NCBI GenBank assembly: GCA_029264955.1
Contig: JARHYC010000006.1
Location: 60,064 to 124,063 of the forward strand
Length of the DNA stretch: 64,000 nucleotides
DNA from: Faecalibacterium sp.
GTDB taxonomy: Bacteria; Bacillota; Clostridia; Oscillospirales; Ruminococcaceae
Direction of reading: 5' to 3'
This document shows positions 16,305 to 24,337 of this stretch, one piece after another (within the stretch, counting starts at the first letter, position 1; each line of letters opens with the position of its first letter). A model generated the notes under the pieces. The model did not search any database and was not told the origin of the DNA. It saw only the letters and a program-made list of their open reading frames with translations. The position numbers and the translations under genes are program-made.

Positions 16305-16442
16305 TTATTTACAGTGGCCACAGCCACAACTTGCACAGTCGCCTGTGCACCCGCTGCTCTTTTTGCGGGACTTACGGATGGAGCGAACTGCCAATACGAC
16401 AGCAATCGCTAACACCGCAAGGACAATTACATCTCCGATCAT
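16305..16442 (-). CDS. FeoB-associated Cys-rich membrane peptide
   Basis: 45 aa. An N-terminal hydrophobic helix (about 3-19) is followed by a basic stretch and a tail with five Cys (GCTGDCASCGCGHC). This is the pattern of the small FeoB-associated Cys-rich proteins of Firmicutes. AAAGGA lies 8 nt upstream of the ATG and it starts 19 bp after feoB. It probably assists or gates FeoB at the membrane, perhaps through iron or redox sensing by the cysteines (inference). Confidence 0.85.
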   Translation of the reverse strand: MIGDVIVLAVLAIAVVLAVRSIRKSRKKSSGCTGDCASCGCGHCK

Positions 16443-16461
16443 AAAGTAGTCCTTTCTGGTA

Positions 16462-18654
16462 TTACTTTTGGGTTGCTTCCACAGAGCTCAGGTTTGCCTT
16501 TTCATCTTTGCCCTGATAACCCTTGCGGAACAACAGATACATCAAACCGCCCAGCAGTGCAACTGCAACGATGGTCCAGATACCAAAGGTTGCCTCACCA
16601 GTAAACAAACCGCCCAACTGGAAGACAATCAGAGAAATGACGTATGCAAACACGGTCATGTAGCCAATTGCAAACCAAGTCCACTTTGCATTGTTCATCT
16701 CACGCTTGATTGCGCCGATTGCTGCAAAGCAGGGTGCGCACAGCAGCTGGAAAATCATAAAGCTGTAAGCAGTGATTGCGCCGAAGTCTGCTGCCACCAT
16801 AGGCCAGATTTCATCGCCAGCCTCAGACAGCTCACCAGCATAGTGATACAACGTTGCAAAGGTGTTCACAACATTTTCTTTTGCAATCAAGCCGGTAAAG
16901 GTTGCAACGGTTGCCTTCCAAGACATCTCGCCAACCCAACCCAGCGGGATGAAAATCCAGCCGATTGCATTACCAATCGATGCCAGCAGAGAGGAGTTGT
17001 TATCAGCCACTTCCACCAGCGCACCATCTACAAATCCATAGCCCTGCAGGAACCACAGTACGATTGCGGAAAGCAGAATGATGGTACCTGCACGCTTAAT
17101 AAAGGACAGGCCTCGGTCGCCGGTAGCACGCAGCACATTGCTTGCAGAAGGTGCATGGTAAGCGGGCAGCTCCATAACGAAGGGAGCCGGATCGCCAGCG
17201 AAAGCTTTGAATTTCTTCAGCATAATACCACTGATGACCACGGCTGCAATACCAATGAAGAATGCAGAGGTTGCAACCCAAGGAGAGTTACCAAAGATTG
17301 CGCCTGCGAACAAGCCGATAATGGGCATCTTTGCACTGCAGGGGATGAATCCTGTGGTCATAATGGTCATCTTGCGGTCACGGTCCTGCTCGATGGTACG
17401 AGAAGCCATGATACCGGGGACGCCACAGCCGGTAGCTACCAGCATGGGGATGAAGCTCTTACCAGACAAACCGAACCGGCGGAAAATACGGTCCATGATG
17501 AAAGCGATACGAGCCATGTAGCCCACATCTTCCAGAATGGACAGCAGCAGGAACAGCACCAGAATCTGAGGAACAAAGCCCAGAACCGCACCAACGCCTG
17601 CAATGATACCATCCATAATCAGACCGTGCAGCCAACCGGAAACACCCAGCGCAGCCAGAATGTTTTCAAAGAACGTGGGAACCCATTCGGCAAACAGAAC
17701 ATCATTTGCCCAGTCAGTACCGATACGACCAATGGAAATCGGCCAAGGACCCATAGCAATTGCATAAACCAAGAACATGATGGCTGCGAAGATGGGCAGT
17801 GCCAACCATCGGTTGGTTACGATACGGTCGATCTTATCCGAGGTGGACAAGCTATGCTTTGCAGCCTTCTTCTTGACAGCCTTATTTACTACGGTGCTGA
17901 TGTACATATAACGCTGGTTGGTGATGATGCTTTCAGAATCATCATCCAGCTCTTTTTCGCAGTCTGCGATGTGCTCGTTCAGATGTGCTACCAAATCTGC
18001 AGGCAGCTTCAAATCTTCCAGAACCTTTTCGTCATGCTCAAACAGCTTGATTGCATACCAGCGCAGATTGCGAGCATCTACCTTGTCCGAAATGGATTCT
18101 TCGATGTGTGCCAATGCGTGTTCTACGCTGCCGGTAAACACATGGGGCAGTTCGCTGTGCACATGGCTTTTCGCCTTAGCAACGGCCTTTTCTGCAGCAG
18201 CCATACCGCCTTCATTCTTCAGTGCGCTGATTTCTACGACTTCGCAGCCCAGCTCCTTGCCCAGCTTTTGAATGTCGATTTTATCGCCATTTTTGCGCAC
18301 CAAGTCAATCATATTAACTGCAACCACAACCGGGATGCCCAGTTCAATCAACTGGGTAGTTAGGTACAGATTACGCTCGATGTTCGTACCATCCACAATG
18401 TTCAGGATAACATCCGGCTTTTCATTGACCAGATAGCTGCGGGCAACCACTTCTTCCAGCGTGTAGGGGGACAGAGAGTAAATACCGGGCAGGTCCTGGA
18501 TGACAACATCCTTATGCCCCTTCAGCTTGCCCTCTTTCTTTTCCACTGTAACGCCGGGCCAGTTGCCGACGTACTGATTCGATCCGGTCAAGGCATTGAA
18601 CAGCGTTGTTTTACCGCAGTTCGGGTTGCCTGCCAGTGCAATTTTGATGCTCAT
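16462..18654 (-). CDS. feoB: Ferrous iron transporter FeoB
   Basis: 730 aa. An N-terminal G domain has GNPNCGKT (residues 9-16), DLPGIYS (about 54) and NMID (about 114). A guanine-dissociation-inhibitor-like helical segment follows to about 270. The C-terminal polytopic permease includes the gate motifs with GCGVPGIMASR and PCSAKMPI. It imports Fe2+ across the cytoplasmic membrane. GAGAGGAG precedes the ATG. A TTAG-N6-CTAA operator copy lies in the gap between feoA1 and feoB. Confidence 0.97.
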   Translation of the reverse strand: MSIKIALAGNPNCGKTTLFNALTGSNQYVGNWPGVTVEKKEGKLKGHKDVVIQDLPGIYSLSPYTLEEVVARSYLVNEKPDVILNIVDGTNIERNLYLTTQLIELGIPVVVAVNMIDLVRKNGDKIDIQKLGKELGCEVVEISALKNEGGMAAAEKAVAKAKSHVHSELPHVFTGSVEHALAHIEESISDKVDARNLRWYAIKLFEHDEKVLEDLKLPADLVAHLNEHIADCEKELDDDSESIITNQRYMYISTVVNKAVKKKAAKHSLSTSDKIDRIVTNRWLALPIFAAIMFLVYAIAMGPWPISIGRIGTDWANDVLFAEWVPTFFENILAALGVSGWLHGLIMDGIIAGVGAVLGFVPQILVLFLLLSILEDVGYMARIAFIMDRIFRRFGLSGKSFIPMLVATGCGVPGIMASRTIEQDRDRKMTIMTTGFIPCSAKMPIIGLFAGAIFGNSPWVATSAFFIGIAAVVISGIMLKKFKAFAGDPAPFVMELPAYHAPSASNVLRATGDRGLSFIKRAGTIILLSAIVLWFLQGYGFVDGALVEVADNNSSLLASIGNAIGWIFIPLGWVGEMSWKATVATFTGLIAKENVVNTFATLYHYAGELSEAGDEIWPMVAADFGAITAYSFMIFQLLCAPCFAAIGAIKREMNNAKWTWFAIGYMTVFAYVISLIVFQLGGLFTGEATFGIWTIVAVALLGGLMYLLFRKGYQGKDEKANLSSVEATQK

Positions 18655-18675
18655 TGAAATGCTCCTCTCAAAACA

Positions 18676-18689
18676 TTAGCATTCGCTAA
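18676..18689. promoter_or_regulatory. Third TTAG-N6-CTAA site, between feoA1 and feoB
   Basis: TTAGC-ATTC-GCTAA inverted repeat located 22 bp before the feoB start. Same half-sites and spacing as the two copies at the operon promoter. Confidence 0.6.
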
Positions 18690-18715
18690 CCTACGGGTAA
18701 ATAGAGTAACTACCT

Positions 18716-18937
18716 TTACTCTACGTCGATCATCTCTGCATCTGCTTTCCGCAAAGACAACTCATAACCACGCACATTCAGTTCCATCGGGTCGCCCAGC
18801 GGAGCGATCTTTCGAACCAGAACTTCGGTGCCCTTCGTGATACCCATATCCATAATGCGACGCTTCACGGCACCTGCACCATTCAGCTTTGTGACAACAG
18901 CGGTTTCACCGACCTTAACATCTTTCAACGTTTTCAT
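18716..18937 (-). CDS. feoA: FeoA domain protein (first copy, adjacent to feoB)
   Basis: 73 aa, an SH3-like beta-barrel FeoA protein (KVGETAVVTKLNG, RIMDMGITKGTEV, PLGDPMELNVRGYELSLRK). It modulates FeoB activity in the cytoplasm. The RBS GGGGAGGA is 10 nt upstream. It lies 61 bp before feoB and 18 bp after the second feoA. The end of the gene forms a TAGAGTAA/TTACTCTA hairpin with the intergenic sequence. Confidence 0.93.
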   Translation of the reverse strand: MKTLKDVKVGETAVVTKLNGAGAVKRRIMDMGITKGTEVLVRKIAPLGDPMELNVRGYELSLRKADAEMIDVE

Positions 18938-18955
18938 CTCACCATTCCTCCCCTC

Positions 18956-19168
18956 TTAAAACATAATACGATTCGCCATGCTTCGATCCAACGCAACACG
19001 GCTATCCTTCACCTGAAGAATTAAATTGCCAGCGATTTCACTGACAACTGTAACCTGACTTTCCACAACGAATCCAAGCTCAGCCAAATGCTGGCGAACG
19101 TCATCTTTCCCTGTAATTTTCTTTATGGTAACGGTGTCACCGGCTTTCGCCATCGAAATCGGTATCAA
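18956..19168 (-). CDS. FeoA domain protein (second copy, first gene of operon)
   Basis: 70 aa, same SH3-like fold but divergent from its neighbour (AKAGDTVTIKKITG, HLAELGFVVESQVTVV, LQVKDSRVALDR). Two FeoA proteins in front of FeoB are common in Clostridia. The start is set as TTG at 19168 because GGGGAGGA lies 7 nt upstream. The first ATG (19153) would be 22 nt from that RBS. It is the promoter-proximal gene of the feo operon. Confidence 0.88.
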   Translation of the reverse strand: MIPISMAKAGDTVTIKKITGKDDVRQHLAELGFVVESQVTVVSEIAGNLILQVKDSRVALDRSMANRIMF

Positions 19169-19191
19169 CGTTATTCCTCCCCTTTTAATCG

Positions 19192-19205
19192 TTAGCGAGC
19201 GCTAA
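19192..19205. promoter_or_regulatory. TTAG-N6-CTAA operator, feo site 1
   Basis: GTTAGCG-AG-CGCTAAC, a 7-bp inverted repeat (19191-19206) in the feo leader, roughly 45-60 nt downstream of the predicted start site. Confidence 0.65.
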
Positions 19206-19223
19206 CCATCCACTTGAAATATA

Positions 19224-19245
19224 GAGGTTAGTATCGACTAACCTC
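19224..19245. promoter_or_regulatory. TTAG-N6-CTAA operator, feo site 2
   Basis: GAGGTTAGT (19224-19232) and ACTAACCTC (19237-19245) are perfect 9-bp arms with a 4-bp centre. It sits just downstream of the -10, about 36 bp centre-to-centre from site 1, and suits a metal-dependent repressor of DtxR/MntR type. Confidence 0.7.
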
Positions 19246-19256
19246 TGAGCATTCAT

Positions 19257-19285
19257 ATTTTACCGCTCCCCTTTTACTTTGTCAA
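19257..19285 (-). promoter_or_regulatory. Sigma-A promoter of the feo operon
   Basis: Perfect TTGACA and TAAAAT, 17 bp apart, on the minus strand. Operator sites 1 and 2 lie immediately downstream. Confidence 0.85.
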
Positions 19286-19349
19286 GCACTTTTGTTATTT
19301 TTCTTCCATAGTTCTATCTTTACGCTGGAATATCGTACTTATACCAATA

Positions 19350-19388
19350 AAAAGATCCTGCGGAAAAATTTCCGCAGGATCTTTTTAT
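19350..19388 (-). terminator. Terminator of the GT-C glycosyltransferase gene
   Basis: Long stem AAAGATCCTGCGGAAA/TTTCCGCAGGATCTTT with a 2-nt gap and T runs. Confidence 0.85.
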
Positions 19389-22300
19389 TACAGGCTATAG
19401 AATCCCCAGCTAGGCATCCATTTCATCGAAGCTGCCCACCATTTTGGAATTGGCAACCCGGAAAGCACAGGATAGAACCAGATAAACAACACCAGCGCTG
19501 CAATCAGAATTCCAACACTCCAGCAGCGTGCCTTCTGCATTTCACCTTCATCCTCCCACTGGGAGAGCAGCATCGCAGCCGCAGCTACCAACATGGGTAC
19601 ACAGGGAAAGAAATGATACAAGAATGTACACCGACTGACCAGAACCCACGGCAGCAGCGACGACAGTGTCACAACAATGACAAAACCACCCTCCGGGCTG
19701 CCCTTTCCTACCAGCTGCCGATATGCCAGACGCATCCACGCAACCATGCCAACCACCATCAAAACCGGGCTGACAAAGCCTGCAATGCTGGCTGCCATGT
19801 TTTCCGGCAGATCTGAACCCACATAGTACCACACCGGGCGTGCATCCAAGAGCCAAGTATACCACTCCGATGCAAACGGATGGGTTGCTTCCAGCTGAGA
19901 ATGATACCAAAGCATACTCTCCTGTGCGCCCCACCACTCTTTCAGCCCAAAACCTGGATCACGCAGGACATAAGGTAGATAGCTCAGCAGATAAATTGCC
20001 AGCGGAAGTACCACATAGAATACCACACCGCCTGCGATCGCCAACGTAACTTCCTGCTTCAGCTTTTTTTTGCCGTTCGGCTGCTCCAGCAATGCACAAC
20101 CGCGCTGCCACAGCACACCAAAGTACAGGATTGCCAGACCTGCACCGGCATAAATGCCGGTCCATTTGGATGCACAGCCAAAGCCAAAGGCAACACCACC
20201 CAGTGCCATCGGTAAGAGGGAACCACCTACGCCTTTTTTCATGACACTCTGGCAATACCATAACATCATATCTGCGCCAAGTAGGATAAACAGTACCACA
20301 TAGCTGTCGATGGTAGCCAGCCGGCTCTGCGAGAACCGCATAAAGTCCAGTGCCAGCAATACGGCAGCAAAACCTGCAAAATGCGGTTTCCGAGTTAGTC
20401 GGCGTACAAAATCATACAGTGCCGGAACCATCAGTACACCAAACAGCGTACCAAAGAAACGCCAGCCGAAACCGGTCATACCAAACAGCGCAATACCCAT
20501 TGCAATAAAATTCTTGCCCATGGGCGGATGGGTTGTTTCGTAGACATTCATCTTGTGCAGATGTTCATAGCCGGTACGGGCATGATAGATTTCATCAAAG
20601 TAGAAGCTGTTCAGCTGGCTGATTTTTTTCGGCACCAGTGTCTGTTCATCCACCAGTGCACAGCCTTCTTCGGCTGTAACCCCAATCGGCTGACCATCTG
20701 CATCCCGAAACGACAGCTCAAAAATCTGACCATTTTTCACAGTTGCCGTATACGGACCGGATGCGTTATCCAGTACAAAACGATTCCACTTAAAGGTGCT
20801 GCTGTGGTTCAGTTCCATTTTCACCTGCTCCACACCAGCAGCATCTGTCAAGATAAATTCACCATTATTATGGTTAGAGATACCAGCATACACCCAAAGG
20901 CTCTGCGCCTGCTGTGGCACATCAATGATATACTGGAATGCATTGTCGCCGTTTGCATCCACACAGGTCTGTGGGGCGGTCAAATCACCCAGATACACAA
21001 AACTGACCACAGCGGTCACAACTGTCAAAGCTACCAGCGAAAGCGCCTCTTTTTTGGTCCAGTACGGTATCTCCTGCAAGGGCCGATGTACAGCTTTATT
21101 CGCCGCATCACTATGAACCTGTCTGCTGCTTGCCGCCACCGGCGCTTCCGGTGCGCAAAGCTTCCAAGCAAGCCGCATCAGCATCAGGCACAAAATAACT
21201 TCAGCCAGACCAATGCTGCGCAGCGTCAGGCTGTTCAGCGTGTTGGACAAGAACTCATCCTCACCGCCTACAGTACAATACACCAGCGCCATATTGAACA
21301 GGCTGACCAATGCGATACCACCACTTAATCCCAACAGCTTACGGCTGCCGAAGCGAGCCGCTGCCGCTGCCAGTAGTACCGCCGCAAAAACCAGGTAACG
21401 TTCGTGCATCCGGTGGCTCACGGTAAACACCGCTACCACATATACCGCCGCTGTTAGCAGAGGACTGAATTTACCATGTCCATATGCCTGATAGGCCCAG
21501 ACAAATGTCCAAATCGTCACCAGTACCAAAAACATGGTACCCAAGGTCTGCCAACTCATCAGCGGGATGTTAAACCACCGCACCATCTGGTCCTGCGATA
21601 CCCACTCGCCACCCAGAACTGCCATCAGGTTCGCTGCATTGATAGTCGCATAGGGGTAACTGGTTGTGGTGGTAAAGTACTTTTCTACCAGCCCCTGTAA
21701 CACACCGGATACACCCCAGAACAGCACACCACAGCTAACCGCCGGTGCCAGTGCAGCCAATACACCGAGCGCACCGTTTTTTACACCTTGCAGCCGTTCT
21801 TTTACATCTTTACCACACAGGATCGGCAGCAAGAAGCAGATGGCAAGCGCCGGACCTGCCAGCAATGCCTGCGGCTTGATGACCAGTGCCAAACCAAAGT
21901 ACAGCGTACCTGTCAGCCAGCACTTTTCTTCCAGCATGACAAAGCAGCACAGCATCAACAGCGTAAATACACCATCAATTTGTCCCCATACGCCGCTGTT
22001 GAACAGCAGTGCTGGGCAGAACATTGCAGCGGCGGCGCAGCGCAATGCCCAATCCGTGTTGGTGCGCTTGCGTGCAAAATGATAAATCACCGGACCGCAA
22101 AATGCCGTTGCCAGCGACGGCCACAGCGCGATTACCATGCGGCGCAGCGCTTGTGCCCCCTGCGGCAAAAGGTGCAGCAACCGACCTGGCAGCCACAGCA
22201 TCAAGATATATCCCGGCGGATAATCACAGAAATAATCCGGGCTGTAAAAGGCGCCTGGCCCCAGACTTGCCACACGCATCGACCAGGCTTCAAAACAGCC

Positions 22301-22420
22301 TGCGTCGTAAGGGTAGCTCTCAGTCACAGCCGCCAGGACCATCTGGATCACAAAGGACAACGCGACCATCAGCCATAGCTTATTGCGTGCTGTCTGTTCT
22401 GCTTTTTTTGAGATATCCAT
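19388..22420 (-). CDS. Two-headed GT-C glycosyltransferase (N-terminal GT-C plus C-terminal protein mannosyltransferase-like domain)
   Basis: 1010 aa with about 20 membrane helices. Residues 1-430 look like an undecaprenyl/dolichyl-phosphate sugar transferase (YPYDAGCFEAWS with the first-loop Asp, CDYPPGYILML). A beta-rich extracytoplasmic insert spans about 470-600. The C-terminal 410 residues match the PMT/ArnT-like family (YFDEIYHARTGYEHL with the acidic DE pair, THPPMGKNFIAMGI). Such proteins use lipid-linked sugars to glycosylate proteins or cell-wall polymers outside the membrane. GGAAGGAG precedes the ATG. It is monocistronic. The acceptor is unknown. Confidence 0.82.
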   Translation of the reverse strand: MDISKKAEQTARNKLWLMVALSFVIQMVLAAVTESYPYDAGCFEAWSMRVASLGPGAFYSPDYFCDYPPGYILMLWLPGRLLHLLPQGAQALRRMVIALWPSLATAFCGPVIYHFARKRTNTDWALRCAAAAMFCPALLFNSGVWGQIDGVFTLLMLCCFVMLEEKCWLTGTLYFGLALVIKPQALLAGPALAICFLLPILCGKDVKERLQGVKNGALGVLAALAPAVSCGVLFWGVSGVLQGLVEKYFTTTTSYPYATINAANLMAVLGGEWVSQDQMVRWFNIPLMSWQTLGTMFLVLVTIWTFVWAYQAYGHGKFSPLLTAAVYVVAVFTVSHRMHERYLVFAAVLLAAAAARFGSRKLLGLSGGIALVSLFNMALVYCTVGGEDEFLSNTLNSLTLRSIGLAEVILCLMLMRLAWKLCAPEAPVAASSRQVHSDAANKAVHRPLQEIPYWTKKEALSLVALTVVTAVVSFVYLGDLTAPQTCVDANGDNAFQYIIDVPQQAQSLWVYAGISNHNNGEFILTDAAGVEQVKMELNHSSTFKWNRFVLDNASGPYTATVKNGQIFELSFRDADGQPIGVTAEEGCALVDEQTLVPKKISQLNSFYFDEIYHARTGYEHLHKMNVYETTHPPMGKNFIAMGIALFGMTGFGWRFFGTLFGVLMVPALYDFVRRLTRKPHFAGFAAVLLALDFMRFSQSRLATIDSYVVLFILLGADMMLWYCQSVMKKGVGGSLLPMALGGVAFGFGCASKWTGIYAGAGLAILYFGVLWQRGCALLEQPNGKKKLKQEVTLAIAGGVVFYVVLPLAIYLLSYLPYVLRDPGFGLKEWWGAQESMLWYHSQLEATHPFASEWYTWLLDARPVWYYVGSDLPENMAASIAGFVSPVLMVVGMVAWMRLAYRQLVGKGSPEGGFVIVVTLSSLLPWVLVSRCTFLYHFFPCVPMLVAAAAMLLSQWEDEGEMQKARCWSVGILIAALVLFIWFYPVLSGLPIPKWWAASMKWMPSWGFYSL

Positions 22421-22447
22421 TTGCGCGCTCCTTCCCCTCTTTCAGAT

Positions 22448-22475
22448 AAAAAGCCCCGCCGGAGCAGGGCTTTTT
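22448..22475 (-). terminator. Terminator of cysS
   Basis: AAAAAGCCC/GGGCTTTTT stem with T tail on the minus strand. Confidence 0.75.
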
Positions 22476-22498
22476 ATGATTTTCGTTGCGTATCCTGA

Positions 22499-23896
22499 TT
22501 ACAGCTTGCTCAGCTGAGGCCCCTGTGCGGTATCCTTAACCGCCCAGCCCAGCTCGGTCAGCTGTGCACGAATGGCGTCTGCTGTTGCCCAATCCTTGGC
22601 TTTCTTAGCAGCTGCGCGCTTTTCGACCAGCTCGGTCACTTCTGCCGGAACTTCGTCTTTCTTACGATTGTACATCAGGCCCAGCACACCCGTCAGCTCG
22701 TCGAACATTGCGCCGGCAGCCTCCAGGCTTGCCTTGGTAGCAACCGGGCTCATCGTGTTGATCTCCTTGACCAAATCAAAAATAGATGCCAGGGCATCGG
22801 GGGTGTTCAGGTCATCATCCATTGCTGCACGGAACTTGGTGCGTGCCTGTGCTGCCTTTTCAATCAAGGTTTCATCACTGCCAAACGCATCCTTGGTCAG
22901 CGCAAAGTCCAGATTCTCACGGCAGGTGTACAGACGATCCAAGCTGTTCTTGCAGCTCTCGATCAGCTCTACCGTGTAGTTCAGGGGCATACGATAACCT
23001 GCCGTCAGCATAAAGTAGCGAATCGGCTCATAGCCGTACAGATTTGCCACGTCACGCACAGTGAAGAAGTTGTGCAGACTCTTGGACATCTTCTGGTTGT
23101 CCACATTGATAAAACCGTTGTGCATCCAGTAACGGGCAAAGGTGCAGCCATTTGCGCACTCCGACTGTGCAATCTCATTTTCGTGGTGCGGGAATACTAA
23201 GTCCTGACCACCGCAATGCAGGTCAATGGTTTTTCCCAGATGGGTGCGGCTCATTGCGCTGCACTCGATATGCCAGCCGGGGCGACCCATGCCGTAGGGG
23301 CTTTCCCATGCGGGTTCACCGGGCTTTGCAGCCTTCCAAACCGCAAAGTCAGCGGGATCTTCCTTCAGGTCGTCATCCATCTGGCTGCGCAGAGAGCGGT
23401 TGCCGCTCTCCAGATCTTCCAGATTCAGATGGCTCAGCTTGCCGTAGCTGGGATCACTCTTTACACGGAAGTATACATCACCGTTCTTTGCAACATATGC
23501 ATGACCGCTCTCAATCAGATCTGCCACAATGGACAGAATCTCATCAATGTGCTCGGTAGCACGGGGCTGCACTGTGGGCTTTTTGCAGTTCAGACCGGCA
23601 GCGTCCTTCAAATATTCTGCCTCAAAGCGCTGTGCAACTTCCTTCATGGAAGTACCTTCTTCACGGCCCTTGGCAATCAGCTTATCATCAATATCGGTGA
23701 TGTTGGATACATAGATAACCTTATTGCCCAGCGATTCCAGATAACGGCGCAGGGTATCGAACACGATCAGTGGGCGTGCATTGCCAATATGGATGTAGTT
23801 GTAAACGGTAGGACCGCATACATAGATACGATACTCACCCGGCACCTGCGGGATCAGTTCTTCCTTTTTACGGGTCATGGTATTAAAGATCTGCAT
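22499..23896 (-). CDS. cysS: Cysteinyl-tRNA synthetase
   Basis: 465 aa class I synthetase. The zinc-binding region starts at VCGPTVYNYIHIGNA, with HIGN (36-39) as the HIGH motif. The KMSKS motif occurs near residue 267, and WHIECSAM and HHENE supply the other zinc ligands. The ATG at 23896 has AAAGGAG 8 nt upstream. The much longer reading frame to 24082 lies inside the leader RNA and is not coding. Expression is controlled by the T-box leader upstream, which senses uncharged tRNA-Cys. Confidence 0.97.
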   Translation of the reverse strand: MQIFNTMTRKKEELIPQVPGEYRIYVCGPTVYNYIHIGNARPLIVFDTLRRYLESLGNKVIYVSNITDIDDKLIAKGREEGTSMKEVAQRFEAEYLKDAAGLNCKKPTVQPRATEHIDEILSIVADLIESGHAYVAKNGDVYFRVKSDPSYGKLSHLNLEDLESGNRSLRSQMDDDLKEDPADFAVWKAAKPGEPAWESPYGMGRPGWHIECSAMSRTHLGKTIDLHCGGQDLVFPHHENEIAQSECANGCTFARYWMHNGFINVDNQKMSKSLHNFFTVRDVANLYGYEPIRYFMLTAGYRMPLNYTVELIESCKNSLDRLYTCRENLDFALTKDAFGSDETLIEKAAQARTKFRAAMDDDLNTPDALASIFDLVKEINTMSPVATKASLEAAGAMFDELTGVLGLMYNRKKDEVPAEVTELVEKRAAAKKAKDWATADAIRAQLTELGWAVKDTAQGPQLSKL

Positions 23897-23938
23897 GATA
23901 GATTCTCCTTTTCCGACGATCACCAAAGACCGAAAATA

Positions 23939-24178
23939 AAAAACGCCCCGCCCGCCCCTACAGGCAGACGGAGGCGATAAAATTTCGCGGTTCCACTCCG
24001 GTTTTCTCACTCGAAACGGTCGATAACGGGACCTTGCCGCAAAGGGATACTTGGATTTCCCCCTTTGTGCTTTCGGGCGCACTTCGCCGTTTACCGATTC
24101 CAGGCAGGCTTTCAGCCGGGGACCTGCCCTCTCTGTGGATGGTTAAACGGGTACTTTACCCGATCCAAACGCATTTAC
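23939..24178 (-). promoter_or_regulatory. T-box riboswitch leader of cysS
   Basis: The minus strand contains the T-box TGGAACCGCG (23986-23995) in the antiterminator. A GC-rich terminator hairpin followed by TTTTTT (23939-23978) comes next. Upstream, stem I has an AGTA/GAA loop-E-like internal loop, where the triplet at 24079-24081 reads UGC (Cys) as a likely specifier. The arrangement is the standard one for amino-acid sensing by uncharged tRNA. Confidence 0.9.
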
Positions 24179-24184
24179 AGATTT

Positions 24185-24213
24185 ATTATACTTTGCCGCA
24201 TGGGGCAAGTCAA
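24185..24213 (-). promoter_or_regulatory. Sigma-A promoter of the T-box/cysS transcript
   Basis: TTGACT and TATAAT with 17-bp spacer on the minus strand. Confidence 0.85.
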
Positions 24214-24258
24214 GCCAGAGCCGCTCTGCTGCCGCTTTTTCTGTAAACTTAGGTGCTT

Positions 24259-24290
24259 CACTTTACTTTTCCAAAGTAAAGTGCCATAAT
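24259..24290 (+). promoter_or_regulatory. asnA promoter overlapped by an inverted repeat
   Basis: TTTACT and CATAAT are 17 bp apart (24262-24290). CACTTTAC (24259-24266) and GTAAAGTG (24276-24283) are perfect inverted copies lying over the -35 and spacer. A further GCAAAGTAA copy follows at 24292-24300. This looks like a repressor site. Confidence 0.55.
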
Positions 24291-24337
24291 GGCAAAGTAA
24301 CATATTTGTAGAAAAATTATATGAGGGAGGAAGTTTT

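Noticed and set aside
23897..24082. N-terminal extension of CysS by 62 residues
   Set aside because: The extension overlaps the T-box antiterminator and terminator, and the internal ATG at 23896 has a good RBS and matches the family start.
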